A DNA stretch of 64,000 nt from Bacteroides zoogleoformans (GTDB taxonomy: Bacteria > Bacteroidota > Bacteroidia > Bacteroidales > Bacteroidaceae), in the NCBI RefSeq assembly GCF_002998435.1, contig NZ_CP027231.1, forward strand, positions 372,001 through 436,000, read 5' to 3'. The notes below the pieces were generated by a model. It searched no databases. It was given only the letters and a program-made list of their open reading frames with translations, and was not told the origin of the DNA. This document shows, piece by piece, positions 46,902 through 56,349 of the stretch. Position numbers and translations under genes: made by a program. How positions within the stretch are numbered: position 1 is the first letter of the stretch; the number at the start of each line of letters is the position of its first letter.

Positions 46902-47981
46902 ATGTTCAGTCGCGAAAACAGAAACAATACAATGCATGGCATTTTATTGATTGCTCTATTCTCTTTTTCGGCTTTTTATATTGCCGAAATTCCTTTAGTG
47001 AAAAGTCTCTCTTTCAGTCCTCTCATTGTGGGTATCATTTTGGGAATGGCCTATGCCAACAGTTTGCGAAACCACATGCCGGCAACCTGGGTACCCGGCA
47101 TTAAGTTCTGCTCTAAGAGAATTCTGCGTATAGGTATCGTATTATATGGTTTCCGTTTAACTTTGACACAAGTAGCGGAAGTCGGATTACCGGCAGTGGC
47201 AATTGACGCCATTATTGTAACAGGGACTATTTTTATTGGCATTGGCTTGGGAAAACTTCTGAAAATAGACAAAGATACCTCACTGATTACTTCTACGGGC
47301 AGTGCCATTTGCGGAGCGGCTGCCGTATTGGCTGCCGAACCGGTCGTTAAATGTGAAGGACATAAAACGGCCATTGCTGTATCCACTGTGGTTATTTTCG
47401 GTACAATATCCATGTTCCTTTATCCGATAATGTATCGCACAGGCTTGTTGGATGCATTGAACAATATAGAAGTTGCCATCTATACAGGAAGTACTTTACA
47501 CGAAGTGGCGCATGTGGCGGGTGCCGGAAATGCAATGGATCCCACAGATGCTCTTGGCATTGCCGGAACAGCGACCATTACGAAAATGATTCGTGTGATG
47601 ATGTTAGCTCCGGCATTGGTAATCATGAGTTTTGCCTTATCAAGGCGTAAGAAGGCTGGTGCTGACGGCAATGTTGCAAAGAGAAAAATCATGATCCCTT
47701 GGTTTGCGTTTGGCTTTATCGGAATAATCTGTCTGAACTCTTTTTTACAGTATCTCTGTGGAGCGGAGACTATTAAAGATATTCCTTTTAATGGAGCTAT
47801 CGAATATATTGATACTTTTATGCTGACAATGGCAATGACAGCATTGGGGACTGAAACCGGTATTGATAAATTTAAGCAAGCAGGAGCGAAGCCTTTTATT
47901 CTGGCTTTCTGTCTCTATATATGGTTAGTAGTCGGCGGTTATCTACAAGCAAAATATCTGGTTCCGGTGTTAACATATTGA
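46902..47981 (+). CDS. YeiH/UPF0324-family putative sulfate exporter
   Basis: 359-residue membrane protein with about ten hydrophobic helices. Conserved blocks of the UPF0324 family are visible: IVGIILGMAYANSL, STGSAICGAAAVLAAEP, GSTLHEVAHVAGAG and GIAGTATITKMIRVM. The family is annotated as putative sulfate exporters, but the substrate is not proven. The ATG at 46902 is used because the upstream 69 codons of the open frame overlap the previous gene out of register. Probably in one transcript with the preceding hypothetical gene. Confidence 0.88.
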   Translation: MFSRENRNNTMHGILLIALFSFSAFYIAEIPLVKSLSFSPLIVGIILGMAYANSLRNHMPATWVPGIKFCSKRILRIGIVLYGFRLTLTQVAEVGLPAVAIDAIIVTGTIFIGIGLGKLLKIDKDTSLITSTGSAICGAAAVLAAEPVVKCEGHKTAIAVSTVVIFGTISMFLYPIMYRTGLLDALNNIEVAIYTGSTLHEVAHVAGAGNAMDPTDALGIAGTATITKMIRVMMLAPALVIMSFALSRRKKAGADGNVAKRKIMIPWFAFGFIGIICLNSFLQYLCGAETIKDIPFNGAIEYIDTFMLTMAMTALGTETGIDKFKQAGAKPFILAFCLYIWLVVGGYLQAKYLVPVLTY

Positions 47982-47982
47982 A

Positions 47983-48693
47983 TTAATAGTCTATAGTTCT
48001 GAAGCCTTCACCATCATATAGACTATTTATACGGATATTCAGTCCTTTCTTACCTTTCAGCAAACCGGATATTTTATCTAATTTGAAAGAGACCAATCCA
48101 TTGGTCACAACCTGTTGAGCAGCGTTGTATGCATTGTGGCGAAATTCAACATTGACGTAATTCGATTTATTTTTTTCATTGGTAGCAGCTTCGTTGACAA
48201 TGAGGTTCAGCATGTGCTTATCCGCATGATCATTGCTACGATAAAACTGATATTTGATGTTTAAATAATTCGCCGCAATCCACAAGTCTGTGATATTGAT
48301 ACGATCATCGCCGATGCTATCTGCTTTTGCGGCAGGCATGAAATAAATATCCTTGGTCAGGATATTCTCAATGCGATGTATCTTGCCATTGTAGTGATAT
48401 CCTTTTATTGTTTCATTCAACTTACTGAAGTTAACAAAAGCACGCTGTCCGTCCACTATGGCATAGTTATGAATAGAGGTCGTATCTCCCGGATAGAGTT
48501 TACTTCCTTCGTCCAATGCAAAATAGTATTCTTTTCCTTCAATAACTCTCACGGTACCGATGGCAAATAAAGAGCTACCATCGCTATCGTATGGACCGTT
48601 CATATCCGAATCATTCATACAAGAATGAAATATAGAGATAAAAAGCACCCCCAATATCCATGTCACAATTATTTTCCTCTTCTGCTGCTTCAT
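47983..48693 (-). CDS. NigD-like lipoprotein
   Basis: 236 residues with a lipoprotein signal ending in FHSC (Cys25). The mature protein matches the NigD-like family of Bacteroides: an N-terminal small beta domain (FAIGTVRVIEGKEYYFALDEG) and a C-terminal beta-sandwich with DLWIAANYLNIKYQFY. The family is named after a bacteriocin-cluster gene in B. fragilis, but the paralogues have no known function. It converges with the YeiH-like gene, one base between them. Confidence 0.83.
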   Translation of the reverse strand: MKQQKRKIIVTWILGVLFISIFHSCMNDSDMNGPYDSDGSSLFAIGTVRVIEGKEYYFALDEGSKLYPGDTTSIHNYAIVDGQRAFVNFSKLNETIKGYHYNGKIHRIENILTKDIYFMPAAKADSIGDDRINITDLWIAANYLNIKYQFYRSNDHADKHMLNLIVNEAATNEKNKSNYVNVEFRHNAYNAAQQVVTNGLVSFKLDKISGLLKGKKGLNIRINSLYDGEGFRTIDY

Positions 48694-48849
48694 AACTAAT
48701 TTTATCCTTTTTTTAAAGAAACACTTTTCGAAACTGAATACTGCACAATGGATTGTTAAAAGAAATAAAACTCATGTTTTTCTCTCAATATCATGCAGTA
48801 TTTTTGTATCAATATCATTTATCGGATAAACACGTGTTGAAAAAATATA

Positions 48850-49398
48850 ATGGAAGAAAAAGAACTGGCAGAACGGTGTAGGCTGGGAGAGAGTGTTGCC
48901 CGCAAAGAACTCTATGAGTTGTTTGCGGGGCGTATGCTCGGTATATGTCTCCGTTATACAGGCGACCGAGAGACTGCCAGGGATTTGATGCATGACGGCT
49001 TTCTGAAAATCTTCAACTCTTTTGACAAATTCACGTGGAGAGGACAAGGTTCTCTGAGAGCATGGATGGAGCGTATTATGATAAATACGGTATTACAATA
49101 TCTAAGAAAAAACGATGTGATGAATCAAGCCTCGACTTTGGAAAATGTCACGGAGATTTACGAAGAACCGGAGAGTTCATCAATAGACATCATTCCTCAG
49201 AAAGTGCTGATGCAATTTATCAGTGAACTACCTACAGGCTATCGTACCGTATTTAATCTATTCATTTTTGAAGAATTGTCTCATAAGGAGATAGCCCGGC
49301 TTTTGGGAATTAATGAAAAATCCTCCGCTTCACAGTTGACTCGCGCCAAAGCATCTCTGGCAACCAAGATACGCGAATGGGTAAAAAACAACGAATAA
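48850..49398 (+). CDS. ECF-type RNA polymerase sigma factor
   Basis: 182 residues, sigma-70 family, group 4. Region 2 carries the helices RYTGDRETARDLMHDGFLKI and FDKFTWRGQGSLRAWMERIM; region 4 carries ELPTGYRTVFNLFIFEELSH and KEIARLLGINEKSSASQLTR, the helix-turn-helix for the -35 element. No region 1.1 or 3. The gene 15 bases downstream starts with an anti-sigma-like cytoplasmic segment and is probably its regulator. Confidence 0.93.
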   Translation: MEEKELAERCRLGESVARKELYELFAGRMLGICLRYTGDRETARDLMHDGFLKIFNSFDKFTWRGQGSLRAWMERIMINTVLQYLRKNDVMNQASTLENVTEIYEEPESSSIDIIPQKVLMQFISELPTGYRTVFNLFIFEELSHKEIARLLGINEKSSASQLTRAKASLATKIREWVKNNE

Positions 49399-49413
49399 AT
49401 AAAGGAAGAAGAT

Positions 49414-50697
49414 ATGGAAGATGATTTATGGATAAAAAAAATAAAAGACAGGCTGGACGATTATTCCGAACCATTGCCTTCTTCCGGATGGGAACAGCTG
49501 GAAAAAGAATTATCTGCCTGTAGCAACTCATCAATGAAAAAAACTAAGAATAGGTTTCTTTTCCACCGTTGGGGCATGGCGGTTGCGGCTACATTTCTGC
49601 TGACGATTTCTTCTATCAGCTTATGGCTACTGAAAAGTTCAGTGGGAGAGGAGTTGCGCAACACTTCAGTACCAGCTTTAGCCTTCACACCTGATTTCTT
49701 GCCCAACCAAACAGAACCTGCAACACAAATCAGCCCTTCAACACCTGCTTATCAGATAAATAAAGGTTCTATGACAGTAGGTGAAACAAAGCAATCGCCT
49801 TTATTGGCACAACAAATAATGATTTCGGCAGATAGTGAAGAAAAAAAAGAAGAAACTGTATCTTTTGAAATAAATAACGAAAACATAAACGATAGGCAAG
49901 TGCCCGAATCGACGATAAAAGAAGAAAAAGTGAATCGCTATCATCCGTCAGGGAAAGATAAGATACATCTTCAAGCCAATAAACAGTCCGCATCCGGCAG
50001 AAACAATAAAAGATGGGCAGTAGGATTATCTATCGGTAATATCGGCGGGAGCTCTCCAAACAATTCGACAGCTGACAGAGGTTACATGCAGATGAGTCCC
50101 GGCAATGTCATCAATATGGACAGAATGGATCTATCATTTACAGCCAGTAATGTGATCGCTATCCCCAAAGGACAAGATCTTATATTTAAGGACGGAATGC
50201 CTTACTTGCAGCGCAATGTAAAAAGTATTGCTTCCATCGAACACAAACAACCGTTAAGTTTTGGCATTTCCGTCAGGAAAGAACTTAATAATGGCTTTTC
50301 GATAGAAAGCGGTGTAACTTATACGTATCTTGCTTCCGACATTACCTTTGAGGGAAGTTTGGATAAATTGAGTCGGAAACTGCACTATATTGGCATCCCG
50401 ATACGAGCCAACTGGAACTTTATTGATGAGAAGCGTTTCACAACATATATTTCAGCCGGTGGAAATGTAGAAAAGTGTGTTTATGGCAAGATTGGAAGTG
50501 AAAAAGAAACGGTAAAGTCCTTACAACTATCTGTGACAGCTTCCGTGGGAGCGCAATACAATGTAAACAAAAGAATAGGTTTGTATGTGGAACCGGGAAT
50601 ATCTTATTTTTTCGATGATGGATCTATGATACAAACCATAAGGAAAGAAAACCCCTGCAACTTTACATTACAAGCAGGAATCCGTCTGACTTATTAA
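49414..50697 (+). CDS. Membrane anti-sigma-like protein with C-terminal beta-barrel domain
   Basis: 427 residues. N-terminus (1-50) is short, acidic and cytoplasmic with the PLPSSGWEQLEKEL pattern typical of Bacteroidetes anti-sigma factors; residues about 53-73 form one transmembrane helix. A polar, low-complexity periplasmic stretch follows. The last 170 residues look like an outer-membrane beta-barrel of the OMP_b-brl family: alternating strands such as FGISVRKELNNGFSIESGV and IGLYVEPGISYFFDD, ending in GIRLTY with an aromatic final residue. It is encoded 15 bases after the ECF sigma factor. Confidence 0.75.
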   Translation: MEDDLWIKKIKDRLDDYSEPLPSSGWEQLEKELSACSNSSMKKTKNRFLFHRWGMAVAATFLLTISSISLWLLKSSVGEELRNTSVPALAFTPDFLPNQTEPATQISPSTPAYQINKGSMTVGETKQSPLLAQQIMISADSEEKKEETVSFEINNENINDRQVPESTIKEEKVNRYHPSGKDKIHLQANKQSASGRNNKRWAVGLSIGNIGGSSPNNSTADRGYMQMSPGNVINMDRMDLSFTASNVIAIPKGQDLIFKDGMPYLQRNVKSIASIEHKQPLSFGISVRKELNNGFSIESGVTYTYLASDITFEGSLDKLSRKLHYIGIPIRANWNFIDEKRFTTYISAGGNVEKCVYGKIGSEKETVKSLQLSVTASVGAQYNVNKRIGLYVEPGISYFFDDGSMIQTIRKENPCNFTLQAGIRLTY

Positions 50698-50754
50698 GGT
50701 TATGGGCGGCACTAAGAATCTTCATGAACTCTTTTTCAATAATGTGGAGTGCAT

Positions 50755-51204
50755 TCATAGTGATTGATAATCGGGGACGTCTTGCAGGAAGTGGTAACTA
50801 CCACGTTCATAATCCATACGACAACAATAGTGCTGAAGCCCATTCGTCACTATCAGGTAATCAACTTTCAATACCATATTGTATCGTGTAATCTGGTCAA
50901 ACACTCTCTGTGTAATGGCAATGTCAGGAGCTTTATATTCTACAATCATACGTGCTGTGAGGTCTCTTCTATAAAGCACAGTGTCACAGCGTTTTTTCGT
51001 TCCATTCAATTGCACCTGCACCTCGTTTGCCATAAGCGCCTGCGGATATCCCTTATGCTCCAACAAAAAATGGACAAAATGTTGGCGCACCCATTCTTCG
51101 GGAGTTAAAGCAACATACCGGCGGCGTATCACATCAAAAACCGTATTCTTTCCATCTTGAACGGCTATTTTTACATCAAAAGGAGGCAAATTCAGTACTG
51201 TCAT
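50755..51204 (-). CDS. Stand-alone HsdR N-terminal (PD-(D/E)xK) domain protein
   Basis: 149-residue protein consisting only of a type I restriction HsdR N-terminal nuclease-like domain. The PD-(D/E)xK core reads RCDTVLY followed by MIVEYKAP (D...ExK), preceded by the family start DVIRRRYVALTPEEWVRQ. No helicase domain and no hsdM/hsdS genes are near, so it is not a restriction enzyme subunit in the usual sense. Possibly a DNA-processing or defence-related nuclease. A common Bacteroidetes gene that often lies near holA. Confidence 0.85.
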   Translation of the reverse strand: MTVLNLPPFDVKIAVQDGKNTVFDVIRRRYVALTPEEWVRQHFVHFLLEHKGYPQALMANEVQVQLNGTKKRCDTVLYRRDLTARMIVEYKAPDIAITQRVFDQITRYNMVLKVDYLIVTNGLQHYCCRMDYERGSYHFLQDVPDYQSL

Positions 51205-51273
51205 ATTTAAAAAGAGAACATCGGCAATTGCCGTTTCATCTAATTTTATTTTTTCTAATCTACTTTTTTATTG

Positions 51274-51281
51274 TATTTTTG
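51274..51281 (+). promoter_or_regulatory. -7 element of the AMP nucleosidase gene
   Basis: TATTTTTG, 52 bases before the start codon. Confidence 0.5.
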
Positions 51282-51333
51282 TGAGTTAAATAACTTGTTT
51301 CTCATTGTTTGGGAGCAAATTTAATAAAATCTT

Positions 51334-52110
51334 ATGAAAACAAAGCAAGAAATAGTAGCTAACTGGCTCCCTCGCTATACCAAACGTGCCTTAGAGGATT
51401 TTGGAGAGTATATCCTGTTGACCAACTTCAATAAGTACGTAGAGATTTTTGCAGAGAAGTTTGATGTTCCTATTCTTGGCAAGGATTCCAATATGATATC
51501 TGCCAGCGCCGAGGGCATAACGATCATAAACTTTGGAATGGGAAGCCCTAATGCAGCTATTATCATGGATTTATTAAGTGCCATTCATTCCAAAGCTTGT
51601 TTGTTTCTTGGCAAATGCGGAGGCATAGATAAGAAAAATAGAATAGGGGACTTGATTTTGCCTATTGCTGCCATCCGGGGCGAAGGAACTTCGAATGACT
51701 ATTTCCCTCCCGAAGTCCCCTCATTACCCGCATTTATGTTGCAGCGTGCCGTTTCTTCGGCTATTCGCGACTACGCTCGCGACTACTGGACGGGCACTGT
51801 CTATACAACCAACCGTAGAATATGGGAGCACGACGAAGGGTTTAAAGAATACCTTAAGAAAACCCGAGCCATGGCCGTCGATATGGAGACAGCCACCTTG
51901 TTTAGCTGCGGTTTTGCCAATCATATTCCCACCGGCGCTCTTTTATTGGTATCCGATCAACCCATGATTCCGGAAGGAGTGAAAACCGATAAAAGTGATA
52001 ACATGGTCACTCAAAACTATGTTACCGAACATGTTGAAATAGGTATTGCTTCCCTGCGCATGATTCTTGATGAGAAGAAAACAGTGAAGCATCTGAAATT
52101 TGATTGGTAA
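51334..52110 (+). CDS. amn: AMP nucleosidase
   Basis: 258-residue purine nucleoside phosphorylase-fold enzyme, here the short Bacteroidetes form that hydrolyses AMP to adenine and ribose 5-phosphate. Visible are INFGMGSPNAAIIMD (phosphate loop), LGKCGGIDKK, RGEGTSNDYFPPEVPSLP and the ribose-binding VDMETATLF with its glutamate. Lacks the N-terminal regulatory domain of E. coli Amn. It precedes holA by 44 bases. Confidence 0.9.
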   Translation: MKTKQEIVANWLPRYTKRALEDFGEYILLTNFNKYVEIFAEKFDVPILGKDSNMISASAEGITIINFGMGSPNAAIIMDLLSAIHSKACLFLGKCGGIDKKNRIGDLILPIAAIRGEGTSNDYFPPEVPSLPAFMLQRAVSSAIRDYARDYWTGTVYTTNRRIWEHDEGFKEYLKKTRAMAVDMETATLFSCGFANHIPTGALLLVSDQPMIPEGVKTDKSDNMVTQNYVTEHVEIGIASLRMILDEKKTVKHLKFDW

Positions 52111-52154
52111 TCTCAACAAAAAATTAATCTCCATAAACATATAGCATACACCCT

Positions 52155-53174
52155 ATGGCAAAGCAAGAAACAACATACGATGATATTCTAAAAGAATTAA
52201 AAGCCGGACAATATCGCCCCATCTATTATCTAATGGGAGAGGAAGCATATTACATAGATCTTATTTCTGATTATATCATAAACAACGTTCTCACAGAAAC
52301 AGAAAAGGAGTTTAACCTGAGTGTTGTTTATGGAGCCGATGTAGATATTGCCACTGTCATCAATGCGGCCAAGCGGTATCCAATGATGTCCGAACGCCAA
52401 GTTATAGTTGTAAAGGAAGCTCAGGCCATCCGTAACATGGAAGAGCTTTCATACTACTTGCAGAAGCCATTAAACTCTACTATTCTGGTCATGTGCCATA
52501 AGCATGGCGCATTGGATAGGAGAAAAAAACTGGCTGCCGAAATAGAGAAAGTAGGCATTTTATTTGAGTCAAAAAAAGTCAAAGAGGCGCAACTGCCGGC
52601 ATTTATCACCTCCTATATGAAAAGTAAAGGAGTAGATCTTGAACCTAAAGCCACCTCCATGCTTGCCGATTTTGTCGGAACCGACCTCAGCCGTATTACC
52701 GGAGAACTGGAAAAACTAATAATCACTCTTCCCAAAAATCAGACACGTGTTACCCCTGAACAGATAGAGCGTAATATCGGAATCAGCAAAGATTATAATA
52801 ATTTCGAACTGCGCAGTGCCATAGTAGAGAAAGATATACTAAAAGCCAACAAAATAGTAAAATATTTTGAGGAAAATCCCAAAACCAATCCAATTCAAAT
52901 GACTTTATCTTTACTTTTCGGCTTCTTCTCCAACCTCATGTTGGCTTATTATGTTCCGGAAAAGTCTGAGCAGGGAATAGCCGCCTTCATTGGATTGAAA
53001 ACTCCCTGGCAATCTCGTGAATATCTAACCGCAATGCGTAGGTATAGTGGAGTAAAGACTATGCAAATAATCGGAGAGATTCGATATGCCGATGCAAAAT
53101 CCAAAGGAGTGCAAAACGCTTCTCTAAGCGATGGAGACATTCTTAGGGAATTGGTGTTTAAGATTCTACATTAA
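52155..53174 (+). CDS. holA: DNA polymerase III delta subunit
   Basis: 339-residue clamp-loader subunit that opens the sliding clamp. Matches HolA: YYLMGEEAYYIDLISDYI at the N-terminus, YPMMSERQVIVVKEAQAI, then the lid and collar domains with FELRSAIVEKDILKANKIVKY and the C-terminal LRELVFKILH. The P-loop is degenerate as in all delta subunits. Probably cotranscribed with the AMP nucleosidase gene. Confidence 0.93.
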   Translation: MAKQETTYDDILKELKAGQYRPIYYLMGEEAYYIDLISDYIINNVLTETEKEFNLSVVYGADVDIATVINAAKRYPMMSERQVIVVKEAQAIRNMEELSYYLQKPLNSTILVMCHKHGALDRRKKLAAEIEKVGILFESKKVKEAQLPAFITSYMKSKGVDLEPKATSMLADFVGTDLSRITGELEKLIITLPKNQTRVTPEQIERNIGISKDYNNFELRSAIVEKDILKANKIVKYFEENPKTNPIQMTLSLLFGFFSNLMLAYYVPEKSEQGIAAFIGLKTPWQSREYLTAMRRYSGVKTMQIIGEIRYADAKSKGVQNASLSDGDILRELVFKILH

Positions 53175-53940
53175 TATACTCTTTCAAACTTGCCCAAGAA
53201 CATTTTTCTCTATCACTTTTAATATATCTAAAAATGGAAGATAAAAGAATATAAATCAATCACTTACTCCAAAATTTAATTCACGAAAATCTTTTTTTCA
53301 GACTAACAGTACTCTGGAGACAGAATATAGCAAAGATTCTGTATTTCATAAGCGTTCATAGAAAGTAAAATTGTTTCTATGAACCAACCTTTAGCTTTTA
53401 TACCGGATATAAATCTTTTATAAGAAGTCCGACACATCTTCCTCTCCAATAAAAAGAATAGTATTCGCACTTCAAACAAACCATATAGTTGTAATTTACA
53501 ATTATGTAAAAATAACTTTGTAATAAAAAGCACTTTTTTATTGTGTTAACTAGTTGGGTAGCAATCACAATTATGAAATTGCATGTGCGCATACAAATAC
53601 AGCCTTTTAAATTTAATAACGTAATACACCGCTTTACAGAAGTAGAACATTGCATGTTAACCTTTAAACGAAAATCAATAAACAGCTAATAATAAGAAAT
53701 ATATATATTTATAATATAGTAACAGAGTATATGTGGGCGTATTATGTTCCAAATAAATGTAATACTAATGATATAAGCAAAATATTAGTATAATAACTTG
53801 CTAATAACAAGCAATATATGTATATTTGTTAAATTATAACTCGTGCGACAAACTACAACACTAATAACATTTTATTCACAATAATGATACCGTTGTGGTC
53901 ATAAGCTTTTCAATCGCAATATTTACATTGCCAAATAATA
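53175..53940. other. AT-rich intergenic region of about 770 bp with no gene called
   Basis: Short minus-strand frames (303-533 etc. of this stretch) show no recognisable protein. It holds one perfect 11-base inverted repeat (53354-53364 with 53374-53384) and the HTH promoter at its right end. Base composition is clearly more AT-rich than the neighbours. Confidence 0.6.
53354..53384. repeat. Perfect 11-bp inverted repeat, 9-base spacer
   Basis: GTTCATAGAAA (53354-53364) and TTTCTATGAAC (53374-53384) are exact complements, in the AT-rich gap; no U-tract. Might be an operator or a remnant. Confidence 0.7.
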
Positions 53941-53972
53941 TTTGCTTTTGTGAAACATTTTATTTACTTTTG
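53941..53972 (+). promoter_or_regulatory. Consensus Bacteroidetes promoter of the HTH regulator
   Basis: -33 TTTG (53941-53944), exactly 20-base spacer, -7 TACTTTTG (53965-53972). Its position confirms that the ATG at 54016, not the GTG at 53950, is the start of the gene. Confidence 0.85.
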
Positions 53973-54015
53973 TAATCGAATAAAAAATAAGCATTATCGT
54001 AATAATAGAACTATC

Positions 54016-54483
54016 ATGAGCATAAAAGACAGATTCAAGATGGTTATGGATCGGGAAAAACTAACAGCTGTAGCCTTTGCCGAAAGTATAGGTGTAGCCC
54101 AATCTACTATTTCTCATATCTTAGGGTCCCGGAATAAATATCCAAGCATGGATATAATTCTCCGATTACATGATCGATATAGTGACATAAGCTTAGATTG
54201 GCTGCTCACCGGGGCAGGTAACATGAGTAATGAATCTACTACTGCGACAACAAGCGATAAATTTGACTATCCATTATTTGCTGAGAATCGAGAAAATCTA
54301 TCCGGCAGGCCGGATGAAGCCGAAAATCACAAGGAAATGGCAATAGAAATAGCCCAAAGTGGAAATAAAGAAGTTGTAAAACAGGAAGTTATCTATAAAG
54401 AAAGGCCTCTTAGAAAAATTACCGAGATAAGAATTTTCTTCGATGACAACACGTATGAAACTTTCAAGCCTGAGACTAAGTAA
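54016..54483 (+). CDS. XRE-family helix-turn-helix transcriptional regulator
   Basis: 155 residues. N-terminal HTH_3 domain (about 5-65): FKMVMDREKLTAVAFAESI, VAQSTISHILGSRNKYPSMD and ILRLHDRYSDISLDWLLTG, a pattern common to Bacteroides and phage-type repressors. The rest is a flexible linker and a small C-terminal strand pair (TEIRIFFDDNTYETF). No metabolite-binding domain. Target unknown; the AT-rich region and inverted repeat upstream may be its own operator region. Confidence 0.9.
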   Translation: MSIKDRFKMVMDREKLTAVAFAESIGVAQSTISHILGSRNKYPSMDIILRLHDRYSDISLDWLLTGAGNMSNESTTATTSDKFDYPLFAENRENLSGRPDEAENHKEMAIEIAQSGNKEVVKQEVIYKERPLRKITEIRIFFDDNTYETFKPETK

Positions 54484-54538
54484 GCAAAACAGCTCGAAGT
54501 TTCTTCAGACCTTTTAAAAGGATGATTTTGTTTTGTGT

Positions 54539-54546
54539 TATCTTTG
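54539..54546 (+). promoter_or_regulatory. -7 element of pyrK-pyrD
   Basis: TATCTTTG, 32 bases before the pyrK start; -33 region is weak. Confidence 0.6.
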
Positions 54547-54577
54547 CACTCGAAAGAAATACTCCTCCTTTATAGAT

Positions 54578-55354
54578 ATGAAAAAATTCATTTTAGATCT
54601 GACAGTGACAGAGAACCTTCGCTTACATGCCAACTATGTATTGCTGAAGCTTATTTCTCCATCCTCACTTCCGGAAATGCAGCCGGGACAATTTGCAGAG
54701 ATTCGTGTGGATAATTCACCCGCCACATTCCTACGTCGTCCTATCTCTATCAACTACGTGGACAAAGAGCGTAATGAGGTCTGGTTCTTAATTCAATGTG
54801 TTGGCGAGGGAACCAAGCATTTAGGAGAAGCTAAAATTGGTGATAAAATCAATGTCATATTACCGTTAGGAAATAGCTTCACAATGCCTCGGAAAGCCTC
54901 AAATAAGCTTTTATTGGTAGGTGGAGGTGTAGGAACAGCACCGATGCTATATTTAGGTCAACAACTAACGTTAAAAGGCCATAAACCCACCTTCTTATTA
55001 GGTGCCAGGAGCGATAAAGACCTGCTTCAATTAGACCAGTTTGCCGCTTACGGTGATGTATGTACTACGACAGAAGATGGCAGCCATGGAGAAAAAGGCT
55101 ACGTGACCCAACATTCCATACTAACTAAGGTAAAATTTGAACAAATATACACTTGCGGCCCCAAGCCCATGATGGTAGCCGTGGCCAAATATGCCAAAAG
55201 TAAAGGAATCAATTGCGAAGTGTCTTTGGAAAATATGATGGCATGTGGCATAGGCGCCTGCTTATGTTGCGTGGAAAATACTACCGAAGGGCATTTATGC
55301 GTATGTAAAGAAGGTCCTATTTTTAATATAAACAAACTATTATGGCAGATTTAA
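54578..55354 (+). CDS. pyrK: Dihydroorotate dehydrogenase electron transfer subunit
   Basis: 258-residue FAD/[2Fe-2S] protein passing electrons from dihydroorotate dehydrogenase B to NAD. FAD-binding [10 protein letters not shown] near residue 50, glycine-rich [15 protein letters not shown] for NAD, and the cluster cysteines CGIGACLCC...CVC at the C-terminus are present. The ATG at 54578 is used; the longer frame begins upstream of the promoter. It overlaps pyrD by 13 bases. Confidence 0.95.
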   Translation: MKKFILDLTVTENLRLHANYVLLKLISPSSLPEMQPGQFAEIRVDNSPATFLRRPISINYVDKERNEVWFLIQCVGEGTKHLGEAKIGDKINVILPLGNSFTMPRKASNKLLLVGGGVGTAPMLYLGQQLTLKGHKPTFLLGARSDKDLLQLDQFAAYGDVCTTTEDGSHGEKGYVTQHSILTKVKFEQIYTCGPKPMMVAVAKYAKSKGINCEVSLENMMACGIGACLCCVENTTEGHLCVCKEGPIFNINKLLWQI

Positions 55355-56253
55355 ATGTAAATATTGGTGAACTACGAATGAAGAATCCGGTAATGACGGC
55401 ATCCGGAACATTTGGGTATGGTTTGGAATTTGCCGATTTTATCGAATTAGCGCGAATAGGAGGTATAATTGTAAAGGGAACCACTCTTCACAAACGTGAA
55501 GGTAACCCATATCCTCGTATGGTCGAGACTCCTTCGGGTATGTTAAACGCTGTAGGACTGCAAAATAAGGGTGTTCATTACTTTGTTGAACACATTTATC
55601 CATCTATTAAAGATATACAAACCAATATGATTGTAAATGTTTCGGGTTCTGCCATTGAAGATTATGTTGAAACTGCTGCAATTATTAATGAACTTGACAA
55701 AATTTCTGCTATAGAATTGAACATTTCCTGCCCTAATGTAAAACAGGGAGGAATGGCATTTGGCATCACTGTCAAAGGAGCTGAAGAAGTGGTAAAAGCT
55801 GTCCGTTCAGTTTATAAAAAGACGCTTATAGTGAAACTTTCGCCCAATGTTACTGATATTGCAGAAATAGCCCGTGGCGTTGAAAATGGAGGTGCAGATA
55901 GCGTTTCCCTCATCAATACCCTTCTTGGAATGGCAATTGATGCGGAACGCAGGCGTCCCATACTCTCTACTGTGACCGGTGGTATGTCCGGAGCAGCCGT
56001 AAAACCTATCGCTCTGCGCATGGTATGGCAAGTGGCTAAATCAGTAAAAATACCCGTCATAGGGATAGGAGGAATTATGAATTGGAAAGATGCTGTGGAA
56101 TTTATGCTTGCAGGCGCCACCGCCATTCAGATAGGTACCGCAAATTTCATAGATCCCACAATAACCGTGAAGGTTGCAGATGGAATCGACAACTATCTAA
56201 ATAGACATGGATATACATCTGCGAAAGATATAATAGGCGCACTTGAGGTATAA
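55342..56253 (+). CDS. pyrD: Dihydroorotate dehydrogenase B catalytic subunit
   Basis: 303-residue FMN TIM-barrel enzyme of pyrimidine synthesis, class 1B, forming a complex with PyrK. Conserved segments are [29 protein letters not shown] with the catalytic cysteine, [16 protein letters not shown] and IGIGGIMNW. The overlapping start with pyrK shows translational coupling. A bidirectional terminator follows. Confidence 0.97.
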   Translation: MADLNVNIGELRMKNPVMTASGTFGYGLEFADFIELARIGGIIVKGTTLHKREGNPYPRMVETPSGMLNAVGLQNKGVHYFVEHIYPSIKDIQTNMIVNVSGSAIEDYVETAAIINELDKISAIELNISCPNVKQGGMAFGITVKGAEEVVKAVRSVYKKTLIVKLSPNVTDIAEIARGVENGGADSVSLINTLLGMAIDAERRRPILSTVTGGMSGAAVKPIALRMVWQVAKSVKIPVIGIGGIMNWKDAVEFMLAGATAIQIGTANFIDPTITVKVADGIDNYLNRHGYTSAKDIIGALEV

Positions 56254-56291
56254 GAGGTAACAAATAGTTGCCGTTCGCACTATTTATTCAC

Positions 56292-56330
56292 AAAAAAGGA
56301 CATTCGTAGGAGAGGTCCTTTTTCTTTTTA
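56292..56330. terminator. Bidirectional terminator between pyrD and trmD
   Basis: Perfect inverted repeat AAAAAGGAC (56293-56301) and GTCCTTTTT (56315-56323) with T-run on + and A-run giving T on the minus strand. Confidence 0.82.
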
Positions 56331-56349
56331 TTTACATTAGTCGGATTAT

